Assembly: GCF_004352855.1 (NCBI RefSeq)
Contig: NZ_SJSC01000003.1
Coordinates: 372,001 to 436,000, forward strand
DNA from: Marinomonas sp. KMM3893
Lineage (GTDB): Bacteria > Pseudomonadota > Gammaproteobacteria > Pseudomonadales > Marinomonadaceae
DNA: 64,000 nt
Direction: 5' to 3'
Of this stretch, positions 35,488 to 44,359 are shown piece by piece. Made by a program: the position numbers and the translations under genes. The notes beneath the pieces were generated by a model, which was not told the origin of the DNA, did not search any database, and saw only the letters and a list, made by a program, of their open reading frames with translations. Within the stretch, counting starts at the first letter, position 1, and every line of letters begins with the position of its first letter.

Positions 35488-38046
35488 ATGATTTCAAAGA
35501 CATCAAACAGAGCACTTAAGCCGCATTTAGTCGTTATTGGTAATGGTATGGTCGGGCACCATTTCATCGAGCAATTGATCGCTCAGGGTGGTCAGGACCT
35601 GTATCAGATAACGGTATTGGGCGAAGAACCTCATTTGGCTTATGACCGTGTTCATTTAAGCGAGTATTTTTCAGGTAAAGGCGCCGCCGATTTGGCCATG
35701 ACGGATGGCTCATTATACGATGAAAATGGCATTCGTTATTTTACCAGCAGCCAAGTCACAGAGATCCACAGAGAGGCGAAAACGCTTACCTTAGAAACAG
35801 GAGAGTTTCTGCCATACGACAAATTGGTATTGGCAACAGGGTCTTATCCTTTTGTGCCTCCTATTGCTGGTCATCAGCGTGATAACACGTTTGTTTATCG
35901 CACCCTAGAAGACCTTGATGCGATTAGAGCATGCGCTCAACATGCCACCCGAGGCACTGTGGTCGGTGGTGGTTTGCTAGGTCTTGAGGCCGCCAATGCA
36001 CTTAAGCAGTTAGGGCTTGAAACCAGTGTGGTGGAGTTTGCCCCGCGATTAATGCCCGTGCAGCTGGATGAAAGCGGCGGCGAAGTGCTGAAAGTCATGA
36101 TCGAAAAGTTGGGCGTTAGCGTCTACGCCAATACCGTGACGCAAGAAATCATTGATGGGGATGACGCGTACCACAGGATGAATTTTGCTGATGGTAGCCA
36201 TCTAGAAACGGATCTTATTTTATTTTCTGCAGGGATACGTCCACAAGACGCTTTGGCGAAACAGTCTGGATTGACGGTGGGGGAGCGAGGCGGGATTGCC
36301 ATCAACAACCATTGTCAGACCAGCGATGATTCCGTGTATGCGATTGGCGAGTGTGCGCTTTGGAATAATCGTATCTTTGGTTTGGTGGCGCCTGGCTACA
36401 CTATGGCGAAAACGGCGGCGGGGCACCTGTTAGGGGACGCATCCTTGTCTTTCACCGGCGCCGACATGAGTACGAAATTGAAATTGTTGGGGTGCGATGT
36501 TGGCTCCATTGGCGATGCACATGGGCAGTCTCAGGGTTGTAAGGTCTTTGTTTACCAAGATGAAATGAGCCAAAGCTACCGGAAAATGGTGGTCTCTGAA
36601 GACGGTAAAAAGCTGCTAGGTGCCGTGTTAGTGGGTGACAACAGTTACTACGATACCTTATTGCAGTATTTCTTAAACGCCATCGATTTGCCTGACCAAG
36701 CTCAATCATTGATTTTGCCAGCCATGGGCGATGCTCCGGTGGGCTTAGGCGTCGATGCTTTGCCTGCAACGGCGTCTATTTGCAGTTGTCATAATGTTTC
36801 CAAACAAGATATCAGCGATGCCGTATGCAAGGGTGCGCTGTCTGTCGGTGATGTGAAAGGCGTGACCAAAGCGGCGACAGGCTGCGGTGGCTGTGCCGCT
36901 TTGCTGAAAAAAGTGGTGGACAATGAGCTGCTTTCTTTAGGCGTAGAGGTGAGTACGGATTTGTGTGAGCATTTCGCGTATACCCGCCAAGATCTGTATA
37001 ACCTGATCAAGGTCGAAGAAATCAAAAGTTTTAAAGCCTTATTGGCCAAGCATGGTAAAGGTCACGGTTGTGATATCTGTAAGCCAGCGGTTGGGTCAAT
37101 TCTAGCCAGTGTTTGGAACGATTATGTGCTGAAAAAAGAACATATTTCGTTGCAAGACACCAATGACCGATTCTTAGCCAATATGCAAAAAGACGGTACC
37201 TATTCTATTGTGCCGCGTATTCCTGGCGGAGAAATCACGCCGGAAAAACTCATCGTGCTGGGAGAAGTTGCCCAGCAGTATAAGCTCTATACCAAGGTGA
37301 CGGGCGGGCAGAGAATTGATTTGTTTGGTGCGACCTTGTCTCAGTTACCGGCAATCTGGAAACAGCTTATTGACGCAGGCTTTGAAACGGGCCAAGCCTA
37401 TGGGAAATCTTTACGAACCGTAAAATCTTGTGTGGGCAGTACTTGGTGTCGTTATGGTGTGAACGACAGTATGACCATGGCGATTGATCTTGAGAATCGC
37501 TACAAAGGCCTTCGATCCCCTCATAAAATCAAGTTTGCGGTGTCTGGCTGTACGCGTGAATGCGCAGAGGCACAGAGTAAAGACATCGGGGTGATTGCGA
37601 CGGAGGGCGGATGGAATCTGTACGTTTGTGGAAACGGCGGGATGAAGCCGCGCCATGGGGATTTGTTCGCGACGGATTTAGACGATGCGACCTTGGTGAA
37701 ATACATTGACCGAGTTCTGATGTTTTACACCAAAACCGCCGATCGATTGCAACGTACTTCCGTGTGGATGGAAGGACTTGAGGGCGGTTTGGATTACCTT
37801 AAAAGCGTGGTGATCGAAGACAAGCTTGGAATGTGCGCAGAGCTGGAGGCGCAAATGCAGGCCGTGGTTGATACCTTCCAGTGCGAATGGAAAACCACCT
37901 TAGAAGATGACGAGGCGCTGAAAACATTCCGCCAATTTGTGAACAGCGAAGGCGAAGACACTAATGTGGTGTTTGTTGAAGAGCGTAACCAAGTGCGCCC
38001 AGCAACCGATTTAGAAAAGCAGCAACTGATCGCAAAAGTAGGCTAG
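35488..38046 (+). CDS. nirB: Assimilatory nitrite reductase [NAD(P)H] large subunit
   Basis: An 852-residue siroheme enzyme that reduces nitrite to ammonia with NAD(P)H in the cytoplasm. The N-terminal half is a FAD/NAD(P)H oxidoreductase (VIGNGMVGHHFIEQL; VVGGGLLGLEAANAL). A BFD-type [2Fe-2S] domain follows, with Cys432/Cys434 and Cys466/Cys469. The siroheme/[4Fe-4S] ligands are Cys648 and Cys654 (CVGSTWC) and Cys688 and Cys692 (GCTRECAEA). All key residues are present. AGAGG precedes the start. nirD follows after 11 nt. Confidence 0.96.
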   Translation: MISKTSNRALKPHLVVIGNGMVGHHFIEQLIAQGGQDLYQITVLGEEPHLAYDRVHLSEYFSGKGAADLAMTDGSLYDENGIRYFTSSQVTEIHREAKTLTLETGEFLPYDKLVLATGSYPFVPPIAGHQRDNTFVYRTLEDLDAIRACAQHATRGTVVGGGLLGLEAANALKQLGLETSVVEFAPRLMPVQLDESGGEVLKVMIEKLGVSVYANTVTQEIIDGDDAYHRMNFADGSHLETDLILFSAGIRPQDALAKQSGLTVGERGGIAINNHCQTSDDSVYAIGECALWNNRIFGLVAPGYTMAKTAAGHLLGDASLSFTGADMSTKLKLLGCDVGSIGDAHGQSQGCKVFVYQDEMSQSYRKMVVSEDGKKLLGAVLVGDNSYYDTLLQYFLNAIDLPDQAQSLILPAMGDAPVGLGVDALPATASICSCHNVSKQDISDAVCKGALSVGDVKGVTKAATGCGGCAALLKKVVDNELLSLGVEVSTDLCEHFAYTRQDLYNLIKVEEIKSFKALLAKHGKGHGCDICKPAVGSILASVWNDYVLKKEHISLQDTNDRFLANMQKDGTYSIVPRIPGGEITPEKLIVLGEVAQQYKLYTKVTGGQRIDLFGATLSQLPAIWKQLIDAGFETGQAYGKSLRTVKSCVGSTWCRYGVNDSMTMAIDLENRYKGLRSPHKIKFAVSGCTRECAEAQSKDIGVIATEGGWNLYVCGNGGMKPRHGDLFATDLDDATLVKYIDRVLMFYTKTADRLQRTSVWMEGLEGGLDYLKSVVIEDKLGMCAELEAQMQAVVDTFQCEWKTTLEDDEALKTFRQFVNSEGEDTNVVFVEERNQVRPATDLEKQQLIAKVG

Positions 38047-38057
38047 GGAGAACAGCA

Positions 38058-38387
38058 ATGCAGTGGAATTTAATTTGTAAGCAAAGTGATCTAGTCGTCG
38101 ATGCGGGTGTCGCCGCAATGGTAAACGGCAAACAGGTGGCCTTGTTTTATGTGCCAGCCGCACCAGAGCAGGTGTTTGCCATTGGCAATTGGGACCCGAT
38201 TGGCAAAGCCAATGTGTTATCGCGAGGTTTAGTGACGCACCTACAGGGGCAGTGGTCGGTGGCAAGTCCCTTGTACAAGCAGCATTATTCTTTATTGGAT
38301 GGTCAGTGTGTAGAAGAAGACGTTAAAGTGCCTGCTTGGCCGACGAAGTTGGTTGATGGCAAGGTCTACATTCGACAGCCTGATTAA
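38058..38387 (+). CDS. nirD: Nitrite reductase small subunit
   Basis: A 109-residue NirD with a Rieske-like beta fold. The family segments are VALFYVP, FAIGNWDPIGKANVLSRG and the C-terminal PTKLVDGKVYI. As in other assimilatory NirD proteins, the Cys and His ligands of a true Rieske cluster are missing, so it has a structural or regulatory role with NirB. It ends the first nas transcript; a sigma-54 promoter and leader for nasA start downstream. Confidence 0.92.
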   Translation: MQWNLICKQSDLVVDAGVAAMVNGKQVALFYVPAAPEQVFAIGNWDPIGKANVLSRGLVTHLQGQWSVASPLYKQHYSLLDGQCVEEDVKVPAWPTKLVDGKVYIRQPD

Positions 38388-38402
38388 TATTGGGCAGGCG
38401 TG

Positions 38403-38417
38403 GCACCTTTATGGTGC
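38403..38417 (+). promoter_or_regulatory. NtrC-like binding site upstream of nasA
   Basis: GCACC (38403-38407), five bases TTTAT, GGTGC (38413-38417) is a perfect copy of the core NtrC palindrome. It is about 120 nt before the sigma-54 promoter, a normal enhancer distance. It could also form a short 5-bp hairpin, but no T-run follows, so an activator site is favoured. Confidence 0.65.
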
Positions 38418-38530
38418 ACTTAGAGTAAGCAAAAGATGCCTTTTTGATTGGTGTTTTTTATATTGGTTTGATGGATTGTTAAGTTGTTGATTTATATGTG
38501 ATTTATATTTTTACGTAAAGTCATAAATAT

Positions 38531-38546
38531 TGGCCTGTGTTTTGCA
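38531..38546 (+). promoter_or_regulatory. Sigma-54 promoter for nasA
   Basis: TGGCCTGTGTTTTGCA has GG at 38532-38533 and GC at 38544-38545 with ten bases between, a close match to TGGCAC-N5-TTGCA. Transcription would start near 38557, giving a leader of about 120 nt. Confidence 0.75.
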
Positions 38547-38570
38547 TTTATCTAAGCATACTGCACCGAG

Positions 38571-38662
38571 GGCCGATGAAGGCTGTCATATAAAGCAGAC
38601 GAATATCATAAAAAGGCAACGAAGCCCAACCGCATTGAGATCAATGCGGTTGGGCTTTTTTT
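38571..38662 (+). promoter_or_regulatory. Second ANTAR-type antitermination leader, directly before nasA
   Basis: P2 is clear: GGC (38615-38617), hexaloop AACGAA (A1, G4), GCC (38624-38626). It overlaps the 5' arm of a perfect 15-bp terminator (38622-38636 with 38643-38657, loop GAGATC) followed by seven T (38656-38662), so the two folds exclude each other. A candidate P1 is GGCC (38571-38574), hexaloop GATGAA, GGCT (38581-38584); its loop has G at 4 but G instead of A at 1. The terminator ends 16 nt before the nasA ATG. Confidence 0.75.
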
Positions 38663-38678
38663 CGTTTAGGAGCAAGCC

Positions 38679-41363
38679 ATGACAACAACAGTGAAAACAA
38701 CGTGCCCCTATTGTGGTGTCGGGTGCGGCGTTAACTTGAGCCTGCCTGCGAACCCTAATGAGGTTGTTCCTCCGGTGTCTGGTGACCTTGATCATCCTGC
38801 TAATTTTGGGCGTTTGTGTGTGAAAGGCAGCAGCTTGGCGCAAACCATCAAGTCAGACGATCGCTTGCTGTCGCCACAGATTGACGGCCAAGTAGCAACA
38901 TGGGCGCGCGCGATTGACACCATTGCTGACAAGATTTCGCAAGTGGTGAAAGATCATGGGCCCGATGCGTTCGCGTTTTATCTGTCTGGGCAAATTCTCA
39001 CAGAAGATTATTATGTGGCGAATAAACTGGCGAAAGGTTTCATTGGTACCGCCAATGTGGACACCAATTCCAGGCTTTGTATGGCGTCTGCCGTGGTGGG
39101 GTATAAAAGAGCGTTTGGGTCAGATACGGTGCCTTGCAATTACGATGATCTAGAGCGCTGTGATTTGCTGATTATGGTGGGCTCGAACGCCGCATGGACA
39201 CACCCCATTTTGTTTCAGCGAATGGTTGCCGCGAAACAACAGCGACCCTCTATGAAAATCGTAGTGATAGACCCAAGGGCCACGGCGACCTGCGATATTG
39301 CTGATTTGCATCTGGCGATTCGCCCAGGGTCAGACGCGGCGATTTTTTCTTTTTTATTGCAGGAGTCGGCTCGCATGGGGCTGGTGGATGACGTTTTTGT
39401 CGCCCAGCATACCAACCAATTTGAAGCCACCTTGCAGCAGGCGATGGAGTCCACTCCAGATGTGGCCAGCACAGCCGCATTTTGTGGTGTGGATGAGCAC
39501 GATTTGATGACGCTTTCTCAGTGGTGGGCGAGCAACGATAAGGCGGTGACCTTCTACTCCCAAGGCGTGAACCAATCCTCCTCAGGGGTGGATAAATGCA
39601 ACGCCATTATTAATTGTCATTTGGCGACCGCTCGACTTGGAAAAGAAGGCGCTGGGCCTTTTTCCATTACCGGTCAGCCTAATGCCATGGGAGGGCGTGA
39701 AGTGGGTGGTTTGGCGAATCAGTTAGCGGCCCATATGGATTTTGCTACACCGGGCGCTTTGGATCTGGTGCAGCGTTTTTGGCAGGCGCCGAACATGGCC
39801 ACGCAAAATGGTTTAAAGGCGGTGGATTTGTTTCAGGCGATTGAGGCTGGAAAAGTAAAGGTGCTGTGGATTATGTCCACTAATCCCATGGTGAGTTTGC
39901 CGGATACTGCGCAAGTAAGGCGCGCATTGGAAAAGTGCGAATTGGTGATTGTTAGCGATTGCAAGGCGCACACAGACACCACGGCCATGGCGGATGTGCT
40001 ATTGCCAGCCACAGGTTGGAGTGAAAAAGACGGTACTGTCACCAATTCTGAGCGCAGGATCTCTCGTCAGCGCGGATTGTTGCCAGCGCCGGGTGACGCA
40101 AAACACGACTGGTGGGCGATTTGTGAAGTCGCCAAAGCCATGGGGTACGGTTCGGCGTTTGACTATCAAGGTGTGCATGAGATTTTTGCGGAGCATGCTG
40201 GGCTGTCTGCTTTTGAAAATAATGGCACCCGGGATTTTGATATTGGTCATTATCGCCATATCACTCAAGCCCAGTACGATGGCTTCACACCGACCCAGTG
40301 GCCAGTGCCGGAAGGCAAGCCAGAAGGGACCAAACGCATGTTTGCCGACGGTCATTTTTTTACTCAGGATGGTCGCGCGCAATTTGTCCCTATCAAACCC
40401 AGCTTGCCTGCGCTCAAGGTCACCCAACAATGGCCGTTTGTGTTAAATACTGGCCGAGTCCGCGACCAATGGCACACCATGACGCGAACCGGTGATGCCC
40501 CATCGTTAGCAAAACACACGGCACAACCCTATGTGGATATTCACCCAGAAGACGCACAGCGACTGGGTATTATCGACGGAGCATTAACGCGCCTGAGTTC
40601 GCCTCACGGTGAGGTGAGATTAAAAGCCAAAGTGACCAAGAGCACGGCTCAAGGTCAGATATTTGTGCCAATTCATTGGACGCAGCAATTTGCTAACGCG
40701 GCCGTCGTTTCCAACCTGATTCCACAAACAGTCGACCCATTATCAGGCCAGCCTGAGTCTAAGCATGGCGTTGTGCAAGTGGAGCGTATCCCACTGTTGC
40801 AGTATGCATTGGTGGTGTCTTCACGGCCGCAATCCTTCCCTGAGGCATTGTATTGGTGTGTGATTCCTTCTGATCAAGGCTTTCGGTATGAGGTGGTTTG
40901 GCCCAATGGCGTTCACCTAGCAAGGTTGAAAGAAGCCTTTTCGCCATGGCAAGAAGCGCTGTGTGTTGAGGGGAATCATTGGCTGGAATACACAAACCCC
41001 ATGACGGGGCAGTTGCGTTTGGCTTGTTTGGCTGGTGGCCGGCTTGATACGGTTGTGTATTTGAGTCATCAGCCTGAAGTGGTGTCAGCGGATTGGTTAC
41101 TGTCTAAATTGGCCTCAAGTGATGCGCTGTCAGAGCTGGATCGCATCGCGCTATTGGTTGGTTTGCCAGCCAATGTTGAAGATAAAGGGAATATTGTCTG
41201 CTCTTGTTATCAAATCGGTAGTAAACAAATCGAGAAAGCCATAGCATCGGGGGCTGAGACCGTTGAAGCACTGGGCGCGGTTCTCAAATGCGGCACCAAT
41301 TGTGGTTCCTGCATCCCTGAATTGAAACACTTTATACCGAAAAGAATGGAGCTATCTGCATGA
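38679..41363 (+). CDS. nasA: Assimilatory nitrate reductase catalytic subunit
   Basis: An 894-residue molybdoenzyme that reduces nitrate to nitrite in the cytoplasm. The N-terminal [4Fe-4S] cluster ligands are Cys9, Cys12, Cys16 and Cys47 (CPYCGVGC; GRLCVKG). The Mo-bis-MGD binding core follows, with the conserved NTNSRLCMASA segment (here VDTNSRLCM) and the C-terminal barrel GRVRDQWHTMTRTG. A C-terminal BFD-type [2Fe-2S] domain holds Cys841, Cys843, Cys875 and Cys878. No signal peptide is present. AGGAG at 38668-38672 marks the start. Its stop overlaps the TrpD2-like gene by 4 nt. Confidence 0.95.
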   Translation: MTTTVKTTCPYCGVGCGVNLSLPANPNEVVPPVSGDLDHPANFGRLCVKGSSLAQTIKSDDRLLSPQIDGQVATWARAIDTIADKISQVVKDHGPDAFAFYLSGQILTEDYYVANKLAKGFIGTANVDTNSRLCMASAVVGYKRAFGSDTVPCNYDDLERCDLLIMVGSNAAWTHPILFQRMVAAKQQRPSMKIVVIDPRATATCDIADLHLAIRPGSDAAIFSFLLQESARMGLVDDVFVAQHTNQFEATLQQAMESTPDVASTAAFCGVDEHDLMTLSQWWASNDKAVTFYSQGVNQSSSGVDKCNAIINCHLATARLGKEGAGPFSITGQPNAMGGREVGGLANQLAAHMDFATPGALDLVQRFWQAPNMATQNGLKAVDLFQAIEAGKVKVLWIMSTNPMVSLPDTAQVRRALEKCELVIVSDCKAHTDTTAMADVLLPATGWSEKDGTVTNSERRISRQRGLLPAPGDAKHDWWAICEVAKAMGYGSAFDYQGVHEIFAEHAGLSAFENNGTRDFDIGHYRHITQAQYDGFTPTQWPVPEGKPEGTKRMFADGHFFTQDGRAQFVPIKPSLPALKVTQQWPFVLNTGRVRDQWHTMTRTGDAPSLAKHTAQPYVDIHPEDAQRLGIIDGALTRLSSPHGEVRLKAKVTKSTAQGQIFVPIHWTQQFANAAVVSNLIPQTVDPLSGQPESKHGVVQVERIPLLQYALVVSSRPQSFPEALYWCVIPSDQGFRYEVVWPNGVHLARLKEAFSPWQEALCVEGNHWLEYTNPMTGQLRLACLAGGRLDTVVYLSHQPEVVSADWLLSKLASSDALSELDRIALLVGLPANVEDKGNIVCSCYQIGSKQIEKAIASGAETVEALGAVLKCGTNCGSCIPELKHFIPKRMELSA

Positions 41364-42364
41364 GTCAGGCGTTTACGCAATTTGTTAAAATACTAGGTCG
41401 TGGAAGAAAAGGGGCCCGTAGTTTAACGGAACAAGAAGCGGAACAAGCGATGTGGCTTATCCTTACAGAGACGGTGGCACCAGAACAAATAGGCGCCTTT
41501 TGGATGTTGATTCGCATACGTGAAGAAACAGTCGATGAAACCGTAGGCTTTACTCGAGCAACGCGTCGTTTTTTAGCCGAGCGCGGAGGCATTGAGCATA
41601 AAGTACAGCTGGATTGGCCGAGTTATGCAGGTAAGCGCAATGAATTGCCATGGTTTTTATTGGCGGCGTTGGCATTGGCGAATGATGGCGTGAAAACCGT
41701 GATGCACGGTCATTCTTTTCGTGGCGAAGAACGTATTTATGTGGATCAGGTGCTAAAGGCTTTTAATTGGCCTTTGTGTCAGACTCGATCCGAGGTGGAT
41801 GAGCAGTTAGAACTGCGTAATTTTGCCTATATTGCGCTGGCGAACATCGACGCCAAACTCAGTGACATGATGGACCTAAAATATTTGTTAGGTTTGCGTT
41901 CGCCAGTGAATACCGTGGTTCGTATGATGAACCCATTTGGCGGTGAACACAGTGTTCATGGGGTGTTTCATAAGGGCTACGATGATTTGCATTTGGAGGC
42001 CACTGGGCAGTTAGGCGATCCTTCCGTGTTGGTGTTTCGTGGTGGCAATGGGGAAGCCGAAGTGAACCCAGAGCGTGATGTGGTGTTGGGCAAACACCAG
42101 CAAGGTGTGTCTTCTCGGACGAGCTGGCCGAAAGCTGAGCGCGAGCATAAACGACTCAAAGACAATTTGGATTTGGCACGTTTAGCGGAGCATTGGCAAG
42201 GCGTGAGCCTGGACCCGTTTGGGGAACAAGCTGTAAGGCAAACGCTGGCGTCGGTGGCCGGTTTGGTGTTCAAGGTGGAATCCCACGAAGCTTGCTTGAG
42301 CTTGGCTGATACGATCTGGTCAAAACGGGACAAAAGTGCCTTGTCATTGCAAGAGGCGCTCTAA
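41360..42364 (+). CDS. TrpD2/YbiB-like protein (anthranilate phosphoribosyltransferase fold)
   Basis: A 334-residue member of the nucleoside-phosphorylase/phosphoribosyltransferase class III family, close to E. coli YbiB (TrpD2): LTEQEAEQAMWLILTETVAP, GFTRATRRF, DLKYLLGLRSPVNTVVRM (in part) and FRGGNGEAEVNPER. True TrpD substrate-loop motifs are not evident, in line with YbiB, which binds nucleic acid and is not a TrpD enzyme. It overlaps nasA (ATGA) and is followed 2 nt later by mobA, so it is produced with nitrate reductase. Its role there is unknown. Confidence 0.85.
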   Translation: MSQAFTQFVKILGRGRKGARSLTEQEAEQAMWLILTETVAPEQIGAFWMLIRIREETVDETVGFTRATRRFLAERGGIEHKVQLDWPSYAGKRNELPWFLLAALALANDGVKTVMHGHSFRGEERIYVDQVLKAFNWPLCQTRSEVDEQLELRNFAYIALANIDAKLSDMMDLKYLLGLRSPVNTVVRMMNPFGGEHSVHGVFHKGYDDLHLEATGQLGDPSVLVFRGGNGEAEVNPERDVVLGKHQQGVSSRTSWPKAEREHKRLKDNLDLARLAEHWQGVSLDPFGEQAVRQTLASVAGLVFKVESHEACLSLADTIWSKRDKSALSLQEAL

Positions 42365-42366
42365 TC

Positions 42367-42960
42367 ATGCGGTCTTTATCTGGTGCTGTGCTGGCAGGTG
42401 GTCAGGCGCAGCGCATGGCGGGTGTGGAAAAGGGCTTACAGTGTTATCAAGGTAAACCTATGATATTGCGCGTAGCACAGGCCATGTCAGGGTTAACCTC
42501 GACGGTTGTGTTAAACGTAAATCGCCAGTTTGCGGATTATCAGGCGCTCGGTTATGAATGGGTAAAAGACGCCGAGACGTACGCCAATAGAGGGCCACTT
42601 TCTGGGTTGTGGAGTGTGCTCCATCGTGCCCGTAGTTCGCATTTATTAGTGGCACCTTGTGATACACCGAATATTTCTAGCGCGGCTTTTGCTGCGCTAA
42701 ATGCCGCGAGCTTGGCGCAGCCAGAAAAGATACATTGCTTAGAAAGTGACAGTGGTATTCATCCTTTGCACGCGATTATGCCGGTTGAATCGGCGTTCTT
42801 GTCCTTGACGGATTTTTTGGCTAGCGGCGAGAAAAATAGCGTGTTGGCGTTTTACCGGCAACATGGTTATTGCTGTGTGCCGTGGCACTGTGACAGCGAT
42901 TTACTGAACGTCAATTATCAGGCGCAGTTGGACGCAAACCTTCCCCCCGGCCAATTATGA
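42367..42960 (+). CDS. mobA: Molybdenum cofactor guanylyltransferase
   Basis: A 197-residue MobA that joins GMP to Mo-molybdopterin to form the guanine dinucleotide cofactor used by NasA. The nucleotide-binding motif is LAGGQAQRMAGVEKGL, and GPLSGLWS and APCDTPNIS are the other family motifs. The common first arginine of the loop (LAGGxxxRMGG) is replaced by Gln-Ala-Gln spacing but the RM pair is kept. It is the last gene of the nasA unit and its stop overlaps the convergent DUF3108 gene by 6 nt. Confidence 0.93.
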   Translation: MRSLSGAVLAGGQAQRMAGVEKGLQCYQGKPMILRVAQAMSGLTSTVVLNVNRQFADYQALGYEWVKDAETYANRGPLSGLWSVLHRARSSHLLVAPCDTPNISSAAFAALNAASLAQPEKIHCLESDSGIHPLHAIMPVESAFLSLTDFLASGEKNSVLAFYRQHGYCCVPWHCDSDLLNVNYQAQLDANLPPGQL

Positions 42961-43689
42961 TTCGCTGGGGGTCTCGAGCGATTCTATGTCCAGTGTGTAT
43001 GTTTCGCCGCCTTTTTCTTTGTGAGTCAATTTCACCAATAAAAAGTCATGGCTAGGGGCAAACCAAAACGAGGTTTGTTTCTTTGAATTGGCGTCTTTAA
43101 TGCGCGTTACCTTGATCGCCTTAAGACGTCCTAGTGTGGTGTCTATGGTTTCGGTCTGCAAACGTTTGAAGCGCCAGTTCTTGGTGTAACCGCCGTCTGC
43201 AATTAAATAGCTTAAATTCGTTTTCCCTTGCTTTAAATCTTCTCGTATTTGCAATTGCACGCTGAGCTTATCGACCGTTTTGGGCTCGATTTTCATGCTC
43301 CAGGGTTTGTTTTTGATGTCGTTGCGAACCCGCATTTTTGACCAATCAAAAAGAAGCTCTGCCTTGCGCTTTTTGCCAAATGCACTGCTTTCATACAGGT
43401 AATGGGAGGGCACAATTTGGTACTGGTTGACAGAGAAGGTGCTGCGCTCGTTTAGAGACGCGAACAGGTTGTCGGCGGTAAAGGCAAAATGCCAGTTGCC
43501 GTTGGCTTCTTTGGTGAGTGTTTGTGTGCCTTTTACCTTAACGGTAATGCCTTTTTTCCAGACGGTGCTGTAGACCGCAGAATAGGGCGTGAGAAAAGCG
43601 TCTGACTTTTCGCTGGCACTGTAGGCAGGAAGTATGGGCAAGGCGAGTAAGCTTATAATGAGTGGTATTAGAATCTTATGAATGCCCAT
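42955..43689 (-). CDS. DUF3108 protein, exported
   Basis: About 244 residues with a signal peptide (hydrophobic ILIPLIISLLALPILPAYS, cut near residue 27). The mature part matches DUF3108: LTPYSAVYSTVWKKGI, LNERSTFSV and the end segment SFWFAPSHDFLLVKL. Such proteins are periplasmic or envelope beta-rich proteins of unknown function. The open frame reaches upstream into purN, but ATG 43689 avoids the overlap and begins at the signal peptide. It lies downstream of purM and purN on the same strand. Confidence 0.85.
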   Translation of the reverse strand: MGIHKILIPLIISLLALPILPAYSASEKSDAFLTPYSAVYSTVWKKGITVKVKGTQTLTKEANGNWHFAFTADNLFASLNERSTFSVNQYQIVPSHYLYESSAFGKKRKAELLFDWSKMRVRNDIKNKPWSMKIEPKTVDKLSVQLQIREDLKQGKTNLSYLIADGGYTKNWRFKRLQTETIDTTLGRLKAIKVTRIKDANSKKQTSFWFAPSHDFLLVKLTHKEKGGETYTLDIESLETPSES

Positions 43690-43705
43690 ACGTTTTATTC
43701 CTACA

Positions 43706-44359
43706 TTATTCAGGCACTTCTTTGTAATCGGCACCACTTTCGGGAAGCGGTTGGCCATCAAGAAGTGCTTTACCATTATTGACAGTTAATCTGCCTTCAC
43801 TAAACCACTTTACCGCCAGCGGATAGATCACATGCTCAAGCTTATGAATCTTTTCTGCTAATGAATCGGCGGTGTCTGTCGCTTCTATTTGGGTTCTAGC
43901 TTGCACGATAACCGAACCGGCATCAAGCTCAGCACTGACAAAGTGCACAGAGACTCCATGTTCTTTATCATTCGCATCGATGGCGCGTTGATGCGTATCT
44001 AGCCCTTTATATTTCGGCAACAAAGAAGGGTGAATGTTGAGCATTCGGCCTTCGTAGTGACGGGTAAAGGAATCGGTTAAGATTCTCATGAAGCCAGCTA
44101 GAACAACGAGTTTAGGTTGGTATTGATCAATCACTTCTTGCAGTGACTGGTCAAATTCCTCTCGACTGCCAAAGCTTTTATGATCCAAAACATGAGTCGG
44201 TATGCCTGCTTTGCGGGCTCTTTCTAAGCCAAAAGCATCGGCTTTGTTGCTCACTACAGCGCTGATCGTAATGTCGAGCTTGCCTTGCAAGCTTTGATCA
44301 ATCAAAGCTTGCAAGTTGCTACCGCTGCCAGAGATTAAGACAACGATGGGAAAACTCAT
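43706..44359 (-). CDS. purN: Phosphoribosylglycinamide formyltransferase
   Basis: A 217-residue PurN that formylates GAR with 10-formyl-tetrahydrofolate in purine synthesis. The phosphate loop is [15 protein letters not shown]; the catalytic segment is [17 protein letters not shown] with the essential Asn and His, and the HGVSVHFV segment supplies further residues. The start overlaps purM by 4 nt, the usual purMN pair. Confidence 0.96.
   Translation of the reverse strand: MSFPIVVLISGSGSNLQALIDQSLQGKLDITISAVVSNKADAFGLERARKAGIPTHVLDHKSFGSREEFDQSLQEVIDQYQPKLVVLAGFMRILTDSFTRHYEGRMLNIHPSLLPKYKGLDTHQRAIDANDKEHGVSVHFVSAELDAGSVIVQARTQIEATDTADSLAEKIHKLEHVIYPLAVKWFSEGRLTVNNGKALLDGQPLPESGADYKEVPE

Noticed and set aside
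38403..38417. Terminator for nirD
   Set aside because: The stem is only 5 bp and no T-run follows; the match to the NtrC palindrome upstream of a sigma-54 promoter is better.
39949..40446. Alternate-frame 165-codon open frame inside nasA
   Set aside because: Overlaps the molybdenum-binding core of NasA in another frame; Arg/Ser/Cys-rich composition typical of shadow frames.
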